Assembly (NCBI RefSeq): GCF_018324205.1
Contig: NZ_AP023356.1
Location: 6,883,501-6,947,500, forward strand
Direction: 5' to 3'
Source: Actinoplanes ianthinogenes
GTDB taxonomy: Bacteria; Actinomycetota; Actinomycetes; Mycobacteriales; Micromonosporaceae
Length of the DNA: 64,000 nucleotides
Positions 34,023-42,574 of the stretch are shown piece by piece (the stretch's first letter is position 1; every line of letters begins with the position of its first letter). The notes under the pieces were generated by a model. That model was not told where the DNA came from. It saw only the letters and a list, made by a program, of their open reading frames with translations, and did no database searches. The translations under genes and the position numbers were made by a program.

Positions 34023-34797
34023 TTCATCCCTCTCTGGCAGTGGACACAACCGCCAAAGCTGACCACGCCTCCCAGCCGTATTTCATTCGATCGAAGGAAT
34101 CAAAGTGCTATTTCCGGAAATGAGGGCTCTGATGCGTTATACGCGGCCCGGCCGGTCCCGTCCCGCTCACCCGCGACAGCGGTACGGCGAGCGCCTGGTC
34201 AGCGAAAAAGCGGCACGCGGCGGAGGTCGGGACGGGGCGGAGGGCGTACCGAAAGAATGGGTTTGGCGATAGCGGCCCGGGCGTGCGGGGCGGACCGTAA
34301 GACTGACGTCATGGCCGGCGGTGACGCGCCGCGCGGCATCAGACGATCGTGGCGGACCTCGCTGGAACGGGCGATCAGTGACACCATGCGCAAACCCGGA
34401 CATGACCGCACGGCGCTCGACGAGATTCCGGCCGACTCGGGCGGTGGCCGAGTCCGGCGCGGCCCGGGCCATGGCCGGACGCATCCGCACACCCGCGCCC
34501 GGGGCGCCGCCGAATCCGGGGCGATCACCCGGACCCGCTGGGTGCCGCGATCCGCTCCCACCGACTTCTGCCAGGCTGGACACGGCGGCCCGGCCCGGCT
34601 CCCGAGGCCGCGCGGGAACAGGCCGACCGCGCCCCGGCACGCCCGGCGGCAGGGGATGGACGCCGCCTGGAGGACTTCACGATGACCCTTGACGAGGCGC
34701 TCACCACCATCGCCACCCGCCCGGCCGGCGAGCCGGTGCCGGCCGGTTCCCCCGGTCGAGACTGATCCCGGTGCGCCGGGTCGGCTAGGGTTCCGCC
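34023..34797. other. Gene-poor stretch without a supportable gene
   Basis: 775 bp between the collagen-like gene and the DUF1444-like gene. Several open frames exist on both strands, none with recognisable domains. A 27-codon frame (34682-34765, beginning MTLDEALTTIAT) has natural-looking composition and continues upstream in the same frame to about 34511, so it may be a gene remnant. The first 120 bp are less GC-rich and probably hold the promoter of the minus-strand gene. Confidence 0.5.
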
Positions 34798-35994
34798 GTG
34801 GGATTGCTCGACCGGTTCGTGTCGCCCCGGCGCCGATTCGCGGCGCTGGCCCTCCGCGTCGCCCGGAGGACTCCGGGGGTGGAGCGCGCGGTGCACCGGC
34901 CGGAGGACTTCGCCATCGCGATCTATCGCACCGGCGCGTCCGGCCCGGCACATCTGTACCTGGCGAACATCTTCCGTGAGACGGCCGACATCCCGGCCGC
35001 GGAGCGCCGGGAACGGCTGGCCAAGCTGGTCCGGATCATGGCGGCGCCGCCGTCCGACGACACCTGGGAGACGGTACGCCCCAAGCTGCGCCCGGTGCTG
35101 CGCCCGGTCACCTTCGGATCGGCCGGCCCGCCCGGGATGCGCCCGCCGATCTCCCGCCCGGCGCTGCCGTATCTCAAGGAGCTCGTCGTGGTCGACCAGC
35201 CGGAGGCGATGGCCTACGTCGTCCCGGACCGGGTGGACGAGTGGGGCGTCTCCGCCGAGGAGGTGTTCAGCACCGCCCGCGCCAACCTGGCCCAGATGGC
35301 CCGCACCTCGCTGGAGCACCCGTGGCCGAGCGGGCAGCCGCTGATCAGCATGCTCGACGACGGCGACGCGTATTTCACCTCGCTGCTGCTGGCGCCCGGC
35401 TGGCTGGCCGAGGTCGGTGAGCGGCTCGGCGGCCCGGTGCTGGCGTTCGCGCCGGACAACAACACGCTGCTGCTCTGCCCACTGCCGGAGAGCACGGCGG
35501 AGCCGTTCTACGCGCTGGTCGACCAGCATTTCAAGGAGGCGCCGCGGAGCCTGTCGCCGGTCGGTTACGTGGCCGGGCCGCAGGGACGGGCGGTCGCCTA
35601 CACGCCGCCGCCGGGTCACCCGCACCACCTCTCCGCGCGGCGTGCCGAGACCCTGCTCGCGCTGACCGAGTATCACGGGCAGACCAACTGGCTGGCCGGC
35701 CAGTACGCGCAGGCCGGCGTCGAGGTGCACGTCGGCGGCCTGCTCGCGGCCGAGCCGGTGGGCGGCCCGCCGGAGACGATCGCGGTGTGGACCGCCGGGG
35801 TGAGCACGCTGCTGCCCAAGGCGGACACCATCGCGTTCGTGCACCCGGACGCCGGGCCGCAGTTCCAGGCGCCGTGGGACGCGGTGGCCGAGCGGGTCGG
35901 GCTGGAGGCGGAGCCGTTGCTGGCCCCGGCCCGTTACCGGGTCGACGACTGGCCGCCCGCCGAGGTGCTGAACGAGCTGCGGATGAACGCTTAG
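34798..35994 (+). CDS. DUF1444/YtpQ-like protein
   Basis: 398 aa, cytoplasmic, no signal peptide. The layout fits the DUF1444 (YtpQ) pattern: an N-terminal region of about 100 residues containing LYLANIFRETADI, a middle VVVDQPEAMAYVV-DRVDEWGVSAEEVFSTARANLAQM, where the WG(V)SxEE(V) and ARxNL motifs are characteristic, and a C-terminal FAPDNNTLLLCP-type strand. The extra C-terminal part (about 130 residues) looks like a divergent second copy. GTG 34798 is used as the start. No catalytic residues are known for this family. Gene order gives no further clue; it ends 13 bp before a transposase remnant. Confidence 0.65.
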   Translation: MGLLDRFVSPRRRFAALALRVARRTPGVERAVHRPEDFAIAIYRTGASGPAHLYLANIFRETADIPAAERRERLAKLVRIMAAPPSDDTWETVRPKLRPVLRPVTFGSAGPPGMRPPISRPALPYLKELVVVDQPEAMAYVVPDRVDEWGVSAEEVFSTARANLAQMARTSLEHPWPSGQPLISMLDDGDAYFTSLLLAPGWLAEVGERLGGPVLAFAPDNNTLLLCPLPESTAEPFYALVDQHFKEAPRSLSPVGYVAGPQGRAVAYTPPPGHPHHLSARRAETLLALTEYHGQTNWLAGQYAQAGVEVHVGGLLAAEPVGGPPETIAVWTAGVSTLLPKADTIAFVHPDAGPQFQAPWDAVAERVGLEAEPLLAPARYRVDDWPPAEVLNELRMNA

Positions 35995-36007
35995 TACTGC
36001 AACTGTT

Positions 36008-36199
36008 GACGTCGAGGTCTGGCGTGCTGAGCTGGACGGCCTGCCGGTCCGGATCGGTCCACGTTTCGCCAGGTCGAAACCGCGGGAGCGAGTCGGTCGC
36101 TAGGTGCACGGTCTGGTCGCTGGGCTGGAACGCAAGAATGGCTGGACCCTGGCGGAGCACGCCGGCGACGTGTCTCCGGACGGGATGCAGCGGCTTCTG
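36008..36199 (+). pseudogene. IS701-type transposase N-terminal remnant (interrupted)
   Basis: Translation in one frame gives DVEVWRAELDGLPVRIGPRF, an in-frame TAG (36101-36103), then GLVAGLERKNGWTLAEHAG and SPDGMQRLL. The LERKNGWxLAExAGDxxPDGxQRLL string is a hallmark of the N-terminus of IS701-family DDE transposases in actinobacteria. The fragment stops abruptly at CTG 36197-36199. The next residues of the protein are found on the opposite strand at 38677-38736. No terminal inverted repeat was recognised. Confidence 0.85.
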
Positions 36200-36202
36200 C
36201 CC

Positions 36203-37132
36203 TCACTCTGCCCTCACATGTCGTTGCCGCCGGTCCCGGGTGAGGACCGTGGTGAACGCGGCCCGGACGCGATCGCGCAACCAGATGTGTGCCGGGTCGG
36301 TGTCGTAGCGCTGGTGCCAGCAGCAGACGATCGGCGGAGCCGGCAGCTCGACCGGCAGCGGCACGGCGACCAGGTCGAACGCCCGGATCAGCGGCTGCCA
36401 GGTCAACTCCGGTGCGGTCAGCACCGCGTCGCCGGACGCGACGATGTGCGCGGCGCTGGCGGTGGTGCCGGTCGCGGCGAGCACCCGGCGGTGCAGGCCG
36501 TGCGATTCCAGGATCGCGTCGACCGGGTCGCTGAGCCGGCCGCGGCGGGAGATCAGGACGTGCGGCCGGGCGGCGTACGCGGCCAGGTCCAGGCGGTCCG
36601 CGTACGGATGACCTCGCCGCATGACCGCGACGAACCGGTCGTGACCCACGGTCTCGTGCCGGATCTCGGCGGCGGCCGGGATCCCGGCGCCGATCTCCAG
36701 ATCGACGCGGCCGTGCCGCAGCTCGTCGGTGTCGACCGCGCCCTCGGCGAGGAACCGCAGGCGCACACCGGGAGCGAGCTCGGCGACGTCGGCCAGCAGC
36801 ACCGGTGCGAGCGCGGTGGCCAGCGTGTCGTGGCACTGCAGCGTGAAGACGCGGTCGAGCTCTGCCAGGTCGAGCTCGCCGTGCGGGGCGAGCACCTCGC
36901 GGGTCTGCCGCAGCAACTCGCCGACCCGATCCCGGACCGCCGTCGCATACGGCGTGGGGGTCATCGTCCGCCCGGTGCGCACCAGGATGTCGTCGCCGGT
37001 GAGGCGCCGCAGCCGGCCGAGGCTGCGGCTGACCGCGGGCGACGACAGGCGCAGCCGCTGCGCCGCCCCGGCCACGCTCCCCTCCTCGAGCAGCGCGTCC
37101 AGCACGGTGAGCAGGTTGAGATCCAGTTGCAC
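36203..37132 (-). CDS. LysR-family transcriptional regulator
   Basis: 309 aa. The winged helix at residues 1-60 reads LDLNLLTVLDALLEEGSVAGAAQRLRLSSPAVSRSLGRLRR, textbook LysR. The effector domain (about 90-300) is of the periplasmic-binding type; AEGAVDTDELRHGRVDLEIG resembles NodD/LinR-type regulators. The start ATG is 67 bp from the divergent IMPase-like gene, with an inverted repeat ACCTT-AGC-AAGGT between. The stop codon (36203-36205) lies only 4 bp from a rearrangement breakpoint, so the last few residues may differ from the ancestral protein. Likely target: the IMPase-like/SDR pair. Confidence 0.93.
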   Translation of the reverse strand: MQLDLNLLTVLDALLEEGSVAGAAQRLRLSSPAVSRSLGRLRRLTGDDILVRTGRTMTPTPYATAVRDRVGELLRQTREVLAPHGELDLAELDRVFTLQCHDTLATALAPVLLADVAELAPGVRLRFLAEGAVDTDELRHGRVDLEIGAGIPAAAEIRHETVGHDRFVAVMRRGHPYADRLDLAAYAARPHVLISRRGRLSDPVDAILESHGLHRRVLAATGTTASAAHIVASGDAVLTAPELTWQPLIRAFDLVAVPLPVELPAPPIVCCWHQRYDTDPAHIWLRDRVRAAFTTVLTRDRRQRHVRAE

Positions 37133-37145
37133 GACGGTAAATCGT

Positions 37146-37158
37146 ACCTTAGCAAGGT
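37146..37158. promoter_or_regulatory. Inverted repeat in LysR divergent promoter
   Basis: ACCTT-AGC-AAGGT, 5-bp perfect arms, in a locally AT-rich 67-bp spacer between lysR and the IMPase-like gene. Its size and place suit a LysR T-N11-A type site. Binding is inferred. Confidence 0.5.
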
Positions 37159-37199
37159 TGCATTTGAATTAATCGTTGTCTGGCCGCAGGCTTTGACGC

Positions 37200-37982
37200 A
37201 TGACCTCGAACCAGCAACTCCTGGCCGTCGCGACCGCCGCCGTGCGACAGGCCGCCGGCCTCGTCACCCGCCCCGAGCAGACCCCGGTCACCACCAGCGA
37301 GCTGTTCGCCGCCCTGCGCGCCAACGACGACGCCGTCACCGCGAGCCTGCGGCCGGCGCTGCTCGACGCCCTCCCCGGATCACAGTGGACCTCCGACGAG
37401 CACGGCTCCGGGCCGATGCCGTCCGGCGACTGGTGGGTGGTCGACCCGGTCGGCGGCAACATGAACGCGGTGCAGGGCATGCCCGACTGGAACGTCGGCG
37501 TCAGCCTGGTCCGCGACGGCCGCCCGGTGCTCGCCGTGCTGCACGCACCCGTCGCCGGCGAGACGTTCACCGCGATCGCGGGCGCCGGGGCGTGGGTGAA
37601 CGGCGTACCGCTGCGGGTCTCCCGGAAGACCGACCTCACGCTGGCGCTGACCGGAACCGGTCAGGCCCAACCCGGCCGGGACGCGGCCACCGCCGAACGC
37701 GCCGGCGCCGCCGTCGCCACGATGATGCGCCATGCACTGTACGTACGGGCGTCCGTCCCGGTCGGCCACCAGCTCGCGCAGGTCGCCGCCGGGCGGATGG
37801 ACCTGCACTGGCAGTTCGACAACCTGCGCTCGCACATCGCGCCGGTGCTGCTCGTCCAGGAAGCCGGCGGTGTCGTCACCGGGCTGGACGGCGAGCCGTG
37901 GCAGGTGACCAGCGACGGCTATCTGGCCGCCGCGCCCGGAGTGCACGGCGCCGCCCTCGACGTGCTGCGGCCGCTGCGATGA
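37200..37982 (+). CDS. Inositol monophosphatase-like protein with altered active site
   Basis: 260 aa, IMPase/FBPase fold. The metal motif that normally reads DPIDGTxNF is WWVVDPVGGNMNAVQG here: the second Asp is Gly and the Thr is Asn. The upstream GEE-type site reads SDEHGSG, and the third-metal Asp near the C-terminus (normally W-D-xA) reads WQFDNLRSHIAP. Loss of a conserved metal ligand suggests weak, changed or no phosphatase activity. The product-side VNGVPLRVS and QEAGGVVTGLDG segments are normal. It overlaps the SDR gene by 4 bp (ATGA), and both are divergent from lysR, so the pair is probably LysR-regulated. Substrate unknown. Confidence 0.85.
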   Translation: MTSNQQLLAVATAAVRQAAGLVTRPEQTPVTTSELFAALRANDDAVTASLRPALLDALPGSQWTSDEHGSGPMPSGDWWVVDPVGGNMNAVQGMPDWNVGVSLVRDGRPVLAVLHAPVAGETFTAIAGAGAWVNGVPLRVSRKTDLTLALTGTGQAQPGRDAATAERAGAAVATMMRHALYVRASVPVGHQLAQVAAGRMDLHWQFDNLRSHIAPVLLVQEAGGVVTGLDGEPWQVTSDGYLAAAPGVHGAALDVLRPLR

Positions 37983-38602
37983 CCGGGATGGAGATCACCG
38001 TGCTGGGCGCGACCGGCGCGACCGGGCTCGAGCTGACGCGGCAGGCCCTCGACCGGGGCCACACGGTGGTGGCGATCGCCCGGTCCCCGCAGCGCATCGC
38101 CGTCCCGGACTCGCCGCGGCTGATCCGGGTCGCCGCCGATGTGCGCGACCCGGCCGGCATCGCCTCGGCCCTGAGTGGGCGGGCCATCGTGGTGTCCGGT
38201 CTCGGCGTCGCCAAAGGCGACAAGCCGGGGGTGCTGACCGCCGGCGCGCGGGCCGTGGTGGCCGCCGGGCCGGCTCGGATCGTCTGGCTGGGCGCGTTCG
38301 GCACCGGGCGCTCGGGGCGGGCGGCCGGGGCGCTCACCCGCACCCTGTTGCGGATGCTCGGCGACCTGGACGACAAGGTCACCGCGGACGAAACCATCCA
38401 TGATGCGGGCGGCACGGTCTTCCACGCCGGGCCGCTGGGGAACGGGCCGCTGAGCCCGGCGCGGCGAACGGTCGCCCTGGACAGCGTTCCGCGGCGGCTC
38501 TTTCCCGCCCGCGTCAGCCGCGCCACGGTTGCCGCCGCCATGCTCGACGAGGCCGAGAATCCGCGGCACGCCGCCGGCATCGCCGTACCCCTGGACCGTT
38601 GA
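37979..38602 (+). CDS. NAD(P)H-binding atypical SDR
   Basis: 207 aa. The N-terminus EITVLGATGATGLELTRQAL carries the GxxGxxG site of the NmrA/BVR-B-like atypical SDRs, followed by a VVAIARSP adenine-ribose strand and VAADVRDP. No YxxxK pair is present, as is usual in this subgroup; GNGPLS and the final AAGIAVPLDR are typical. The ATG overlaps the IMPase-like stop. A flavin-reductase-like or redox-sensing role is possible, but nothing specific is visible. The gene ends about 75 bp before a transposase remnant at the right-hand rearrangement point. Confidence 0.88.
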   Translation: MTGMEITVLGATGATGLELTRQALDRGHTVVAIARSPQRIAVPDSPRLIRVAADVRDPAGIASALSGRAIVVSGLGVAKGDKPGVLTAGARAVVAAGPARIVWLGAFGTGRSGRAAGALTRTLLRMLGDLDDKVTADETIHDAGGTVFHAGPLGNGPLSPARRTVALDSVPRRLFPARVSRATVAAAMLDEAENPRHAAGIAVPLDR

Positions 38603-38676
38603 CCGTCCCCCGCACAGGCAGCCCGGCTGCCACCTGTAGCCGCGGCCTTCGTGCGAGCCGCATCAGCCCAGCGTTG

Positions 38677-38736
38677 ATCGACGTAGTCACGGATGTCGTC
38701 ACGAACAGCGTCGACATCCCGGTCCGCGCGGCGCAG
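38677..38736 (-). pseudogene. IS701-type transposase fragment (continuation of the 36008 remnant)
   Basis: Minus-strand translation reads LRRADRDVDAVRDDIRDYV, matching the stretch that follows the QRLL motif in IS701-family transposases (typically LLxRADWDxDAVRDDxRxYV). Beyond this the similarity is lost. Joined in frame at the CTG codon to the fragment ending at 36199, it reconstructs QRLLRRADRDVDAVRDD without a gap. Confidence 0.8.
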
Positions 38737-38796
38737 CGGTATTAGTCCGCCGATCCCGCCGGACGCCGGGCGGAGGGTGGAGGGCAGACTGGCCGG

Positions 38797-41052
38797 GTGT
38801 CGCCGATCGATGACGAAGAGCGCCGGTTGCGGGTGGGTCCGCCGGCCGACCATGCCGCGGGGCTCCAGGCCGTCCGGCTCAGCCTTACCAACGCCGTGCG
38901 GCAGATGGGCGTCCGCAAGTCGGTCCGTAATCTGCGCACGCTCAACCAGCACGACGGCGTCGACTGCATGAGCTGCGCGTGGCCGGACCCACAGGGCCAC
39001 CGGCACACCGCCGAGTTCTGTGAGAACGGGGCCAAGGCGGTCTCCTGGGAGGGCACCCGGTCCACCGTCGGGCCGGAGTTCTTCGCCGCCCACTCGATCG
39101 CCGAGCTGTCCGGCCGGACCGATCACTGGCTGGAGAAACAGGGTCGGCTCACGCACCCGATGGTCCGGCGCGCGGGTGGCACGCACTACGAGCCGATCTC
39201 CTGGGACGAAGCGTTCGCGGTGATCGGCGCCGAGATGAAAAAGCTGAAAAATCCGGATGAGGCCGTTTTTTACACCTCGGGCCGGGCCAGCAACGAGGCC
39301 GCGTTCGTCTATCAGCTCCTCGCCCGGGCCCTGGGCACCAACAATCTGCCCGACTGCTCGAACATGTGCCACGAGTCCACCGGCACCGCGCTGATGCGCA
39401 CCATCGGCGTCGGCAAGGGCTCGGTCACCCTGGACGACCTGCACCAGGCCGACCTGATCGTGGTCTCCGGGCAGAACCCGGGCACCAACCACCCGCGGAT
39501 GCTGACCGCGCTGGAGATCGCCAAGCGGGACGGCGCGAGGATTCTGGCGATCAACCCGCTGCCCGAGGCCGGCCTGCTGCGCTTCGACAACCCGCAGAAG
39601 GCGCGCGGCCTGGTCGGCAAGGGCACCGGCCTGGCCGACCGCCTGCTGCGCATCCGCTCCAACGGCGACCTGGCCCTCTGGCAGGCGATCGGCAGCCTGC
39701 TGCTGGAGCGTGGCGTGGCCGACCGGGAGTTCATCGCGTCGTCCACGGTCGGCTTCGACGCCTGGGCCGCGCACGTCGCGCGGGTCGACCGGGAGGCCGT
39801 GCTGGCCGCCACCGGGCTGGAGTGGAGTGAGATCGAGGCCGCGGCCGACATGCTCGCCTCGTCGCGACGGATCGTGCACTGCTGGGCGATGGGCATCACC
39901 CAGCACCGCAACGCGGTCGCCACGATCAAGGAGTTCGTCAACGTCGCCCTGCTCCAGGGCATGATCGGCAAGCCGGGCGCCGGTCTCTGCCCGGTCCGCG
40001 GGCACTCGAACGTGCAGGGCGACCGGAGCATGGGCATCTGGGAGAAACCGCCGGCGCTGTTCCTGGACCGGCTGCGCGACGAGTTCGGCTTCGAGCCGCC
40101 CCGCGAGCACGGGGTGGACGCCGCCGACGCGGTCCGGGCGTTCCGGGACGGCCGGGCCAAGGTCTTCGTCGCGCTGGGCGGCAACTTCGTGGCCGCCATG
40201 TCGGACACCGAGGTGACCGCGGCCGCGATGCGCAACGCCGAACTGACCGTGCAGATCTCCACCAAGCTCAACCGCAGCCACCTGGACGCCGGGCGGACCG
40301 CCCTGATCCTGCCCACCCTGGGCCGGACCGAGCGGGACCTGACCGGCGGCCGGGTGCAGCGGGTCACCGTGGAGGACTCGATGTCCGCGGTGCACGCCTC
40401 CCGTGGCCGCTCCGAGCCGGCCGGGCCGCTGCTGCGTTCCGAGGTGGACATCGTCTGCTCGATCGCGGCGGCCGCGCTGGGCGACCGGCACCAGATCCCG
40501 TGGGACGAGTTCGCCGCGGACTACGGCCGGATCCGGGAGCGGATCGGCAAGGTGGTGCCGGGCTGCGACGACTACGCGACCAGGGTGGACAACGGCGGGT
40601 TCACCATGCCGCACCCGCCGCGGGACTCGCGGACCTTCCCGACCCGGGAGGGCAAGGCGGTCTTCACGGTCAGCCCGCTCGAGGTGCTGACCGTGCCGGA
40701 GGGCCGGCTGGTGCTCCAGACCCTGCGCAGCCACGACCAGTTCAACACCACGATCTACGGACTCGACGACCGGTACCGGGGGATTCGGTCCGGCCGTCGG
40801 GTGGTCTTCATCAGCGCCGCCGACCTGGCCGAGCTCGGCTTCGCCGACGGCGACCTGGTCGACCTGATCTCCGAGTGGGCGGACGGGGAGCGGCGCGCCG
40901 ACCGGTTCCGGCTGGTCGAGTACGACACTCCGAAAGGGTGCGTGGCCGCCTACTACCCGGAGACCAACCCGCTGGTCCCGCTCGACTCGCAGGCCGAGGA
41001 GAGCGGCACGCCCACGTCGAAGTGGGTGATCGTGCGGCTGGAGCGAGCCTGA
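38797..41052 (+). CDS. FdhF/YdeP-family molybdopterin oxidoreductase
   Basis: 751 aa, close to YdeP (about 759). A cysteine set CMSCAWPDP and FCENGAKAVSWEG near residues 57-85 resembles a partial Fe-S site, followed by molybdopterin-binding domains with FYTSGRASNEAA, SNMCHESTG (a Cys in the position that ligates molybdenum in formate dehydrogenases), VVSGQNPGTNHPR, GMIGKPGAGLCPVRGHSNVQG and a C-terminal RSHDQFNTTIYGLDDRYRG. The family is formate dehydrogenase-like; YdeP is linked to acid resistance, but the true substrate is unknown. No small subunit or fdhD gene is next to it. The GTG start is chosen because it lies just after GAGGGTGGAGGGC. It sits between two transposase scars. Confidence 0.93.
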   Translation: MSPIDDEERRLRVGPPADHAAGLQAVRLSLTNAVRQMGVRKSVRNLRTLNQHDGVDCMSCAWPDPQGHRHTAEFCENGAKAVSWEGTRSTVGPEFFAAHSIAELSGRTDHWLEKQGRLTHPMVRRAGGTHYEPISWDEAFAVIGAEMKKLKNPDEAVFYTSGRASNEAAFVYQLLARALGTNNLPDCSNMCHESTGTALMRTIGVGKGSVTLDDLHQADLIVVSGQNPGTNHPRMLTALEIAKRDGARILAINPLPEAGLLRFDNPQKARGLVGKGTGLADRLLRIRSNGDLALWQAIGSLLLERGVADREFIASSTVGFDAWAAHVARVDREAVLAATGLEWSEIEAAADMLASSRRIVHCWAMGITQHRNAVATIKEFVNVALLQGMIGKPGAGLCPVRGHSNVQGDRSMGIWEKPPALFLDRLRDEFGFEPPREHGVDAADAVRAFRDGRAKVFVALGGNFVAAMSDTEVTAAAMRNAELTVQISTKLNRSHLDAGRTALILPTLGRTERDLTGGRVQRVTVEDSMSAVHASRGRSEPAGPLLRSEVDIVCSIAAAALGDRHQIPWDEFAADYGRIRERIGKVVPGCDDYATRVDNGGFTMPHPPRDSRTFPTREGKAVFTVSPLEVLTVPEGRLVLQTLRSHDQFNTTIYGLDDRYRGIRSGRRVVFISAADLAELGFADGDLVDLISEWADGERRADRFRLVEYDTPKGCVAAYYPETNPLVPLDSQAEESGTPTSKWVIVRLERA

Positions 41053-41077
41053 GGCCTGTTTCCTGACCTCGCCCGCA

Positions 41078-41285
41078 TTTGCCAGTACCGGTCGACATCA
41101 GCATCGGTGGCGTCGATCCTGGACCACCACGGCCCGAGCGGCTTCGGCTCGTCGCGGCTGGGCAGGTGCTCGACGGTGAGCCGGACGACCGTGCCGGCGA
41201 TGATCGGCAACGGACCGTCATGGTCAACCCAGGCCGCGCGGCGGGTCATGCGTCGGTAGAGCTGCTCACGGAACTCCGCCAACAC
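41078..41285 (-). pseudogene. DDE transposase internal fragment
   Basis: The minus strand reads FREQLYRRMTRRAAW, then LPIIAGTVVRLTVEHLP, DEPKPLGPWWS and ATDADVDRYWQMRAR. This is the central block of a transposase family common in actinobacteria (xGTLIRLxVxxLP...KPxWLWSS...DVDRxWQxYLRRFDLEH). The frame then runs antisense into the oxidoreductase gene and the similarity ends. No start, N-terminus, catalytic C-terminus or inverted repeats remain. The IS family is not certain; it differs from the IS701 remnants to its left. Confidence 0.75.
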
Positions 41286-41390
41286 ATCGATCGCACGGAT
41301 CTGCCGAGAGAGTGCGTTCAGTCCTCCACGCCTGAGGAGGCCGGCTGGCCGTAGGCTGCGTGATCATCTCCGTGGGAGGCGAAGGGTTCG

Positions 41391-42143
41391 ATGGGCGCGA
41401 AAACCGCACTGCTTGCTTTCACCAAGGGCGATCTACGCCCGGCGCTGCGGGAAGCGGTTGACGCCGACCCCGCCGAGGTCCTTGCGCTGGTGCGCGGAAT
41501 ACACCCCGGCTACGACGTGACACCGATCGCCGACGGCGTGCTGGGGGACGATACGTACCCGCCGGATGACACCAGCTACGCGACGGTGCTGGCCGGGGCG
41601 GAGTTGTTCTGCGATCGCCGCCTCGTCTGTGACCGCCCGTCGCAGCTGCCGTCTCGGCTGCTTCGTGCTGGCGATGGCCGTCGGATCATCATGCACGGGA
41701 TGCACTCGGTCTCTGATTGGCTGTGCTTCGCGGTGTGGGAGAACGGTTCGCTGGTCCGCTCGCTGAGTCTTTCTCCGGATGGCGGCATCGTGGAGGACAT
41801 CGGCGAGCCGTATGACTTTGAGCGGCCGTATTGGGCGGGCGAGCGGCCTGTCGAGTCGACGTTGTCAGGAGATCCGTATCCGCTGTCGTTTCACCCGTTG
41901 GAGCTGGGTGAGGACGCGTTGCGGGCGTTGTTCGGCTTCGTCTTGGAGGGTCTTCCCGACCCGGGCGATGTCGATCCGTACGAAGTTCCGTTGCGGGGAT
42001 TCCGCGTCGCTGACCCGACAGGCCGGGAACAGGCGGAGCGCGAGGCCACGATGAAGCGGCTACTGCAACAGATGGGACCGCCACGCCGTTACCGCATGAA
42101 GTCCGACGGCACCTTTGAGGAGATCCGCAACGCTGAGGCGTGA
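41391..42143 (+). CDS. DUF6928-like protein of unknown function
   Basis: 250 aa, cytoplasmic. The opening MGAKTALLAFTKGDLRPALRE and central IIMHGMHSVSDWLCFAVWENGSLVRSLSLSPDGGIVEDIGE with ERPYWAGERPV are, to my knowledge, the signature of a protein family found across actinobacteria (DUF6928). The rest has SFHPLELGEDALRALFGFVLEG, an alpha/beta pattern. No enzymatic motif is recognised. Codon use is less strictly GC-biased than in flanking genes (more third-position T/A), which fits its position between transposase remnants and suggests transfer. ATG 41391 follows AGGCGAAGGG. Confidence 0.7.
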   Translation: MGAKTALLAFTKGDLRPALREAVDADPAEVLALVRGIHPGYDVTPIADGVLGDDTYPPDDTSYATVLAGAELFCDRRLVCDRPSQLPSRLLRAGDGRRIIMHGMHSVSDWLCFAVWENGSLVRSLSLSPDGGIVEDIGEPYDFERPYWAGERPVESTLSGDPYPLSFHPLELGEDALRALFGFVLEGLPDPGDVDPYEVPLRGFRVADPTGREQAEREATMKRLLQQMGPPRRYRMKSDGTFEEIRNAEA

Positions 42144-42325
42144 CCCCGCGTCGACATGCCCTGCGCCAACTTACGGATCTGTCGCCGAGCGGACGCCCGA
42201 GCCGCGTCACGGAGTCACCCTCGTAACGAAGCCTTCGCGGTTGTCTGGCCTCGATACGGCACGATGGCGGTCATGGTCCGGCGGTTGAGCCCACGACCTA
42301 CAACGGCCTAGCCGGAGGAGTCAGG

Positions 42326-42496
42326 GTGACTCAACGATCGCGGCAACAGCGAGACCATTGCCCCGTCTGCAAACGTCTCGTGGCCCTCACCGCCGACGGA
42401 AAGGTCGCCCGGCACAACGGCACCATCCGTGCCTATGCCCCGCCCGAGGACTGCCCAGGCGCGGGACAGCCAGCGGAATCCAAAGGTCATCAGTGA
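42326..42496 (+). CDS. Small zinc-ribbon-like protein
   Basis: 56 aa from GTG 42326 with a GGAGGAG site 5 nt upstream. The sequence has CPVCKRLVALTADGKVARH and a later PPEDCPGAG: a CxxC pair, a His and a Cys that could hold one zinc. Its start is basic (TQRSRQQRD). Such short proteins are common near mobile or phage-derived DNA in actinobacteria, and this one lies in the low-bias region with transposase scars. Function unknown. Confidence 0.65.
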   Translation: MTQRSRQQRDHCPVCKRLVALTADGKVARHNGTIRAYAPPEDCPGAGQPAESKGHQ

Positions 42497-42574
42497 CTGT
42501 CGAGACCATGCCCGGCTGCGATGGTCGCTTCATACCCCGGATCTGCCACAGAGCGTCATGAGTCTCCCGGCAAG

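Noticed and set aside
36200..37978. A continuous plus-strand frame joining the transposase remnant to the SDR gene
   Set aside because: It runs antisense to LysR and through the IMPase-like gene in the wrong frame; only its two ends are meaningful.
40953..41077. C-terminal part of the minus-strand transposase frame
   Set aside because: It is antisense to the 3' end of the FdhF/YdeP-type gene and has lost transposase similarity.
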